NCBI RefSeq assembly: GCF_902459465.1
Contig: NC_047068.1
Span: 16,081,195-16,145,194, forward strand
Source: Asterias rubens
Taxonomy: Eukaryota; Echinodermata; Asteroidea; Forcipulatida; Asteriidae
Reading direction: 5' to 3'
DNA length: 64,000 nt
The translations under genes and the position numbers were made by a program. Position 1 is the first letter of the stretch. Every line of letters starts with the position of its first letter. Of the stretch, positions 57,722 through 64,000 are shown in pieces. The notes beneath the pieces are model-generated. The model was not told the DNA's origin. It saw nothing but the letters and a program-made list of their open reading frames with translations, and made no database searches.

Positions 57722-60065
57722 AACAGGGAACCAGGGGAAACTCAAGACACTTGACCATAGATCTTTCACATGCTATATGTATTATGTTAACTGCACGCCG
57801 AGTTAGCCATACCATAAAGTTATCAATACCAGGGCCAACTTTCATAAAGCTGGTTAGCTGGAAATACTGCTTAGCAAGTTTCTTTGCTGAGCAAAACAAT
57901 AGGAGACTTTTGGGACGCTTGGTGGCAGCAGACTTACCAGGTAAAATCCATTGTTCTCGGTAATGTGCGCAGGCTCAGATCTACGTAAACAATTGGAAAT
58001 TTACCTGGTAAGTCTGCTGCCACCTAGCGTTTCAAAGTCTCCCATTAGTTGGGAGCCAGTTACGTTTTATGGATGTTATGGCTGGTAACACGTTTCTGTT
58101 AAACAAGATTTTATTGGCTTATCAAGTTGTTATTGTTACAAGCTTAAAAATTGGCCTCGACAGGCACTTTATTTTGCTGCCATAGTGCGCGCAAACATGT
58201 ATTTGCGAAGTAGTATACAGAGTCTATATTGGGGTTGATGGTGGCGAAGTGACGCATCGCATTTCTCTATATGGCGTTTGCTAACCGAAATTGTCTAAAT
58301 ATACGCTGCGTGAATATGATTAGAATACATCATAGGAAAGGGTAATTGGAATAATATGGCAAAATTGGTGAACAGACAAAAACATCAAATAAAATGCGAA
58401 CAACAAACAATCATTCCAAGTAAACCATCCACTCCTTTAACGCTCATTCTGGGTGCGAAGGCAAAGTCACACAGGCTGTTTTTTTATATGATTGAGTAAT
58501 TGAAACGAAAAACACTTCGGCAACACAATAAGAGACACTACCTGAAACTTACTATGGCAATGTAAAGAAACTGAAACGTGAATGAATTTTCTTTGAGATC
58601 GTCTGGAGCTGGTTGCCTGTAAATTGCCTTCTGTGACATGACTTTAAGAAACCATTAAGACGGTCAAGATGTCACAACGGGTAGACGATCCTATAGGAAA
58701 GAACTAAAGACTTCAATCATTAAGACTCTACCTGTGGAGTTGACCTTCGTAGCATTTGTGCAAAGTAAAGTGAATGTCCGCCACAGCAAAGCACGACCTA
58801 AAGTTTTGTATACAACAATCGGCCTTTTTAGAGTCGGTTTTGAAGGGGATTTTTTTGTATTTGTTAACCGAAAAATAGGGTACTTTTAAACAAGTTTCTG
58901 TATATGGCCGTCACATTTAAATGGTGGTCGATGTACGTTGTATATAAAAGTTAGACAATAGAATTAGCCGTTGAAAAAATGCTTTCCGACAAAATGGACA
59001 TATATAAATGTAATTACTGTATAACCAAATAAATAAAACAGAAAAAGGGTTTTCACTGGCCTGACGTTTCGACCATATATAGCAAAGTACTTCTTTATAA
59101 AACGCTCTTTAACTGACGGTACGACTTTTTAAAGGCACCGGACACCATTGGTAATTACTCAAAATAAGTATTGCATATTAATCAAACTTGTATCGAGCAA
59201 TGGAGATCGCTGTTGAGAGCAAACTATGTAATAAACACTCCCCTAGTCTGAAGTATAACGTAGGTTTGTAGAAAGGGTTAGTTTTCTATACTAAAATTTA
59301 AAAGGATTCAGGCCTGAAGTATCTGAATAACGTTAACCATCTGAAAGCATACAAACTTGTGCAACAAGTGTGCTTTTCTTGGCACTTTTCTCTTGCAACT
59401 TCGATGGCCAACATTGAGTCCAAATTTGCACTGAGTTGTTGTATGCATATTTTGGGATACACCATATAGTGACGGTTATTAAAGTGTCCCGTGCCTTTAA
59501 GTCAATAGAGTTTCTTTTATGTATATATTTACTGTTTGGTTCATGTCCAAAGTAAACCACGTCATTTTAAGTAAAGCAAGCTTACCTAAATGTTTACAGA
59601 AGAATGTATGTGAATGTGTGTGTTTTTTTAAACCCCCATCCATTAGCGTACATGTATAGATAGAGCTAATCCTTAAATGCATAATCCTACTACTAGTCCA
59701 ATATAGCAGAACGTTCCCAGGGCACCATTGTCATGCACGGAAATCCAAGCGTCTTTGGATAGCAGCATTGTGTACATCCCAACCTTCTCCTTTCCCATGA
59801 AAGCATGTAGAGAATAGCTTTTTAGATAGAACTTTTTCGAGATTCAAAATGAATCTTTGTGTGGAAGGGTGGCGTGGGATAGTTCTTTCTTCTCGTGCAA
59901 GCTTCCGTAATAAGACTCTTTGCATCATTCATAAAAAGATGTGGTTGGACCTTGAGACGTTGAGTGGCGACTTGATTTGGCATAAGAAATACTTTGGTGC
60001 ATTTAAATACCCGAGCAGTTATATAGTTACCTAGCAGCATACCATAGGGTAAATAGGTTCACTTT
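57722..60065. other. SLCO 3' flank
   Basis: 3' UTR is expected first; AATAAATAAA lies at 59028-59038. Contents: MITE C fragments about 57830-57890 and 58080-58150, an inverted repeat (GGTGGCAGCAGACTTACCAG at 57922 versus CTGGTAAGTCTGCTGCCACC at 58004), and MITE A at 59133-59496. No exon recognised. Confidence 0.6.
59133..59496 (+). mobile_element. MITE family A
   Basis: TTAA on both sides (59129-59132, 59497-59500); ends AGGCACCGGACACCATTGG and AAAGTGTCCCGTGCCT. Interior more diverged than in the intron 6 copy. Confidence 0.88.
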
Positions 60066-60336
60066 ATGGGGGACTCAGCATCTAAACAATCGAGCCCTAG
60101 TGCAACTCCGACCGCCGCACTCAGTATCATATCTAGCTCCAGTGAGCCACCTAGCAGGCAACCCAGCGTCCGATCGACCCACAGTGACACCAGTGTACCC
60201 AGTCGCCAAGCTAGCGTCTGATCGAACCACAGTCACACAAAGGTTCCGAGCGGGCAACCCAGCGTCAGATCAAGCAACGGTGCCACGATAATTCCGCGTG
60301 CAACATCACTCATCAGTATCGACATGGCCGACAAAG
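60066..60336 (+). pseudogene. Possible first coding exon (Ser/Pro-rich) with an in-frame TGA
   Basis: From ATG 60066 the frame reads MGDSASKQSSPSATPTAAL and then repeats of the form RQPSVRSTHS / RQASV(stop)SNHS / GQPSVRSSNG, ending SLISIDMADKG at a good donor (GTAAGC at 60337). The only stop is TGA at 60219-60221, exactly where the sibling repeat has CGA (Arg), so it looks like a CpG C-to-T change. Otherwise the frame is open for 90 codons. Either this is a 5' exon with a nonsense allele, a decayed gene, or a 5' UTR with translation starting at the in-frame ATG 60324 (MADK...). No downstream exon was recognised in the window, so the gene would extend to the right. Not assigned to a family. 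Confidence 0.35.
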
Positions 60337-60494
60337 GTAAGCATGGAATCATTGTATAAAGTTAAGTTTGAAATGGTACGACAACTTCTCGGTGGAAACA
60401 AAACACTATTATGATTTATAATAACCGTAAACCCACCCTAAAGCTCCACACGCACTGTACATAGTGGCACCAAACCCTATCAATCTACCCAATG

Positions 60495-60571
60495 TCACTT
60501 CGTACCCAAGTCACTTCGTACCCAAGTCACTTCGTACCAAGTCACTTCGTACCCAAGTCACTTCGTACCCA
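60495..60571 (+). repeat. 16-bp tandem repeat, about five copies
   Basis: TCACTTCGTACCCAAG repeated head to tail; one copy is 15 bp. Confidence 0.95.
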
Positions 60572-61964
60572 TTTTACAAAACTCCATATCCTTTTTGTCC
60601 AAACACGTTGTTTAAAATCAAGGTGTCCGTTAATCAGACATTCAGACAAGGACACCCACTTGAAAGGAATTGAGAGCCACTTTCTTTTTAAAGACCCCAT
60701 CAAATACAAAATGGTCGTTCCATCCCTTGGGTATCCTTGGACGAATAGTATCTGGAAAGTGTAATCACAAAACTTTGCAAAAAACTGAAGGGAAAACCCC
60801 GAAATGCACGGTATTAAAACATGATTTTCCCTAGCCGGTGAGGACTTTAATTCTGGAAAAATAGTAACAGGTGTATACAGATTAACGAAGACGGCAAAAC
60901 GATTTAATTTGAAAAAGATTGAGCATGGGAGCCGGTACTCTTTTTCAAAAGACTTGTTCACGTGACAGGGCCGAAACTAGGGATCACCATCCACTTTTTC
61001 AAAAACAGTCCAGATTTCAAGAGAGGGATCACCCATGGGGCAAGGACGTCTTGGGGTGGGTCCACTGCGTGTATAGAAAATAGTTCCCTTTCGAGTGGAG
61101 TAGGGACCTCGGGATTCGTCATTTCTTTTCATATGTGAGAGGCAGCAGCAATATGGGGTGCGGCGGCAAACACATTGTCTATATACGCTCGTCGATTCAT
61201 TGTAGTATTAACAAATCAAATTCACTTAGATACACTATTTGATTATGATTATATATCAGCACATAACATGTACTATAAGTTGTGGTCAAACATTATAAGT
61301 AAACACGATTATTTGTTCTTATTGAAGATGCCCTTCTGGGAGTATCAAAGTCCATTAACAAAATGCCAAGACAGTGAGATAGGTACACAAAACTCAATAA
61401 AGTTTTATTGTCCTTTTAAAATGAACAAACAGTTCATGATTTGTATGCGTATTGCGTATTATAGGCTAATGCGAAACACGCATGTATCTCAATGTGCAGG
61501 CACGTTTAAGCCTGGTTTAATTGCGGCAATGTTTAACAGTGTCAAGCCAATATTTTTGGCAAATAATATGGAAGAAAATTTCAATCAAGAGTTGTAACCC
61601 TTATAAAAATAGTATTCACGGACCACAAGATTTCTTGGAAAGACAAAACATTGTTCTACTATAGAGTTTCTGTAGCTGGCAGTATGTATCTTCCTGTATA
61701 CGGTATGTATTTCCCTTTAGATGAGACAGTATGTATCTCCCAAGCTCATTGTAACTATAAATGTTTACATGTACTTCTGGTAGTGAAACTAAGGATTCCT
61801 CGTATAAGTGAACTTAATCACTGTAGTTCGCAAGTATAAGGAAAACCTGTAAACTAGGGTGCTGGCCGAGAACCAGAAACACCGGGGTCTACGATATACG
61901 TGTTCTTGGTTCTACTTCTGTGTTTTAGTTCCGCAAGACAACGCAATTGTGGTAAAGTACCTTG

Positions 61965-62075
61965 CTCCAAGGACACGAGTGCCACGATCGGGACTCGGAC
62001 CCACACTCTGTTGGTGGTCAGAAACACCAGAGGTTGATTCTGGTGCTCTTTTCACTTGGACTCACCATTCTGTCT
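61965..62075 (-). repeat. tRNA-derived SINE-like sequence
   Basis: Minus strand carries AGTGTGGGTCCGAGTCCCG (B-box-like) and the same overall plan as 1632-1738 and 7897-7988. Confidence 0.55.
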
Positions 62076-62397
62076 AACTTGGGTGGTGATGCATCTCCTG
62101 TGGGAGAGATGTGGGTTGGGGGCGAGCAACAAACATAAGGGATTTGTTGGTGTAAGTTGGTGTAAACTGAAAAATTATTGGCCGTACTAATGGAGCTCAA
62201 CGTCTGACCACAGCTAGCTCTCGCACACATGAGTTATTGGTAATTACGACTACACGCACGTTCCTGCCCTTTTTGTAGGACTTGGTTTATGACCTTCAAA
62301 AACTGATTTGCATTTACAACATTTTGTTTTGTTTTTGCCATAGCATTTTACACCAGTCCATATATTATTGCATATTGTCATGTTACTTGCAGTCAAT

Positions 62398-62548
62398 GGG
62401 TTCGTTCGTTTAGCTGCCCTGGGTCTACCCCGGTGTGTGGCGTTTTTTTCCCCAGGACGAACGTGGGTAATTATCTGCACACGTTCGTCCTGGAAAACAA
62501 AACCGTCAAACACTGGGGTCGACCCAGGGAAGCTAAACGAACGCACCC
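62398..62548 (+). mobile_element. MITE family B (151 bp)
   Basis: GGGTTCGTTCGTTTAGCTGC at the left and GAAGCTAAACGAACGCACCC at the right; AAT on both sides may be a 3-bp target duplication. Confidence 0.9.
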
Positions 62549-62922
62549 AATATTGTGGAGAGAGGAGGGTGTGGATGGTGGGAAATAGACCAAACTCCCC
62601 ATGGCGTATGCCATTGTGTCCTACCAAGTATTTGTTATACATCACTATACATGTACAATCAGTATCCAGCAGGCACACCCTAATACCATTAAGATGCCCA
62701 GCGGGCACATAATGCCTTTATTAGAAGTGTGTCCACCCGTGTGGGGTTTTGTCCGATTGGCGGTTTCATCAACCCCAAACCTTTCTCTATCTATGCACAA
62801 ACTAAATCCAATACCCTCTCATCTAAATAAAGGCATAGGCTTCTATCAAAAGTGTTCTCAACAAAACTTTCGTTTTTTAATCCGTGGGGTCAAAACTCAG
62901 AAGAATGGAAGGAATGTGTTAA

Positions 62923-63308
62923 AGGCACTGGGCACTGGTAATTACATAATAATATAGCATACCAAGTTTCTTGTAAACGAGCAATGGAGAGCTGCTGATA
63001 TTATAAAACATTGTGAGAAACGGCTCCCTATGAAGTAAGGTAGTTTTTGAGAAAGAGGTAATTTCTCACTCAAATAATAAAATACTTCAGCTGATTGAAG
63101 CCTTTTATTATGCACCTGAAAGCACACAAAGTTATGCAATAATGGTGTTTGTTTTTCTCTCGTTATTCTCTTGCAAATTCGATGACAAATTGGGCCCACA
63201 TTTTCACAGGTTTGTTATTTTATGCATACATGTACATGTTGGGATACACATGGATACACCAAGTGAGAGTACTGGTCTTTGACATTATCACCAAACGTGT
63301 CCATGCCT
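62923..63308 (+). mobile_element. MITE family A
   Basis: TTAA on both sides (62919-62922, 63309-63312); ends AGGCACTGGGCACTGGTAA and AAACGTGTCCATGCCT. The right TTAA is directly followed by AGGAACACG, the start of a D-like element. Confidence 0.9.
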
Positions 63309-64000
63309 TTAAAGGAACACGACGCTTTGTGCCAATATGATTGTGTATAATAGTTATTAACTATAGTTATTAACACTCCAAAGAACATGAAGTGACATGA
63401 ATGGATTTGAGGCGCCGCGCAGTGGAGTGTCCAGTATTTGGTGCTACGGCCGGGGCACGGTGTATACCCCTATAATAAGAGACAAATATTGTACTAAAGT
63501 ATGAGAACATGGGGAATGATGGTATAATTTTAATGTGTAGAATAAAGGTATAGAATATTGCCCTTATTAGCGCGAGAAGGACTGTGGCTCTCATTGTCAT
63601 AAGGGACTCCCGGCCGGTGCCGTACTTTACTGCTGCTGAAGGCTTGGACCACACCCCTAACAAAGCACGGTTCTCGCTAGAATTGCCACGTAGTACAAAT
63701 AATGTGTTACGGTACCCATGAGCGTACCTATTGATCGTGTAACCGTTGTTGACAAAAGAGTGTGCATGTTACACTCCAGTGCGTTTCCTGGCAGGCAAGA
63801 CACTACACTGGTAATATGAGGGAAATTTAACATTCTGTTTCATTTTAAATTCAACAGCAACATAACAACGGAACAAGTTTTGCGATATGCCCCCTTTCTT
63901 TTTATCCAAAAATAGCAGATAGGGCCAAATAAAAATGACACATGAAGTAAAAAGACATTCACACACTTGGCTTCAGATATGCAAAGAATCTGCTTAACAT

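Larger units (their letters stand above)
60337..64000. other. Right-hand flank without recognised exon
   Basis: Contents: 16-bp tandem repeat 60495-60571, a tRNA-like SINE 61965-62075, MITE B 62398-62548, MITE A 62923-63308 and the start of a D-like piece at 63313. If the exon at 60066-60336 is real, this is mostly its first intron. Confidence 0.55.

Noticed and set aside
60542-60961. 139-aa reading frame on the minus strand
   Set aside because: Runs through a tandem repeat, with no recognisable domain.
61175-61597. 140-aa reading frame
   Set aside because: No family resemblance, AT-rich composition like the surrounding DNA, no convincing splice or start context.

Overview
This is a piece of animal nuclear DNA. 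Genes have many short exons with GT-AG introns (one apparent GC-AG), on both strands. The introns and spacers are crowded with small inverted-repeat transposons, tRNA-like SINEs, LINE fragments and simple repeats. The repeat style and protein similarities suggest a marine deuterostome, most likely an echinoderm and possibly a sea star. That placement is inference; no database search was possible.

Layout: (1) 288-9611, minus: mitochondrial tyrosyl-tRNA synthetase (YARS2), nine exons, with the 3' end running off the left edge. (2) 11916-15720, plus: NAT9-type N-acetyltransferase, seven exons, 202 aa. (3) 20515-38143, minus: ArfGAP with dual PH domains (ADAP / centaurin-alpha), eight exons, 373 aa. 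(4) 39947-41819, plus: a small secreted protein with a farnesoic-acid-methyltransferase-like (Methyltransf_FA) domain, four proposed exons, 222 aa. (5) 46192-57721, plus: an OATP/SLCO organic-anion transporter, eight exons, 682 aa. (6) 60066-60336, plus: a possible first exon of another gene, with an in-frame TGA. YARS2/NAT9 and ADAP/secreted protein are head-to-head pairs; NAT9 and ADAP are tail-to-tail. For genes 2-5 the exon phases sum to intact reading frames. I assembled every exon by hand from splice signals, phase and family conservation.

The genes are ordinary housekeeping or membrane genes and do not form a pathway. The unusual content is in the non-coding DNA: a group of MITEs with TTAA target sites, several nested in each other; a 1.5-kb satellite apparently grown from one end of such a MITE; a strict 53-bp minisatellite whose hairpin arms change in step; a tandem 455-bp unit with a perfect 36-bp-arm hairpin; a foldback-rich block with recurring ACTTCCGG/CCGGAAGT modules; and an inverted 40-nt copy of YARS2 exon 2 inside YARS2 intron 1. 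I saw no CRISPR array, operon, defence island or viral genome.
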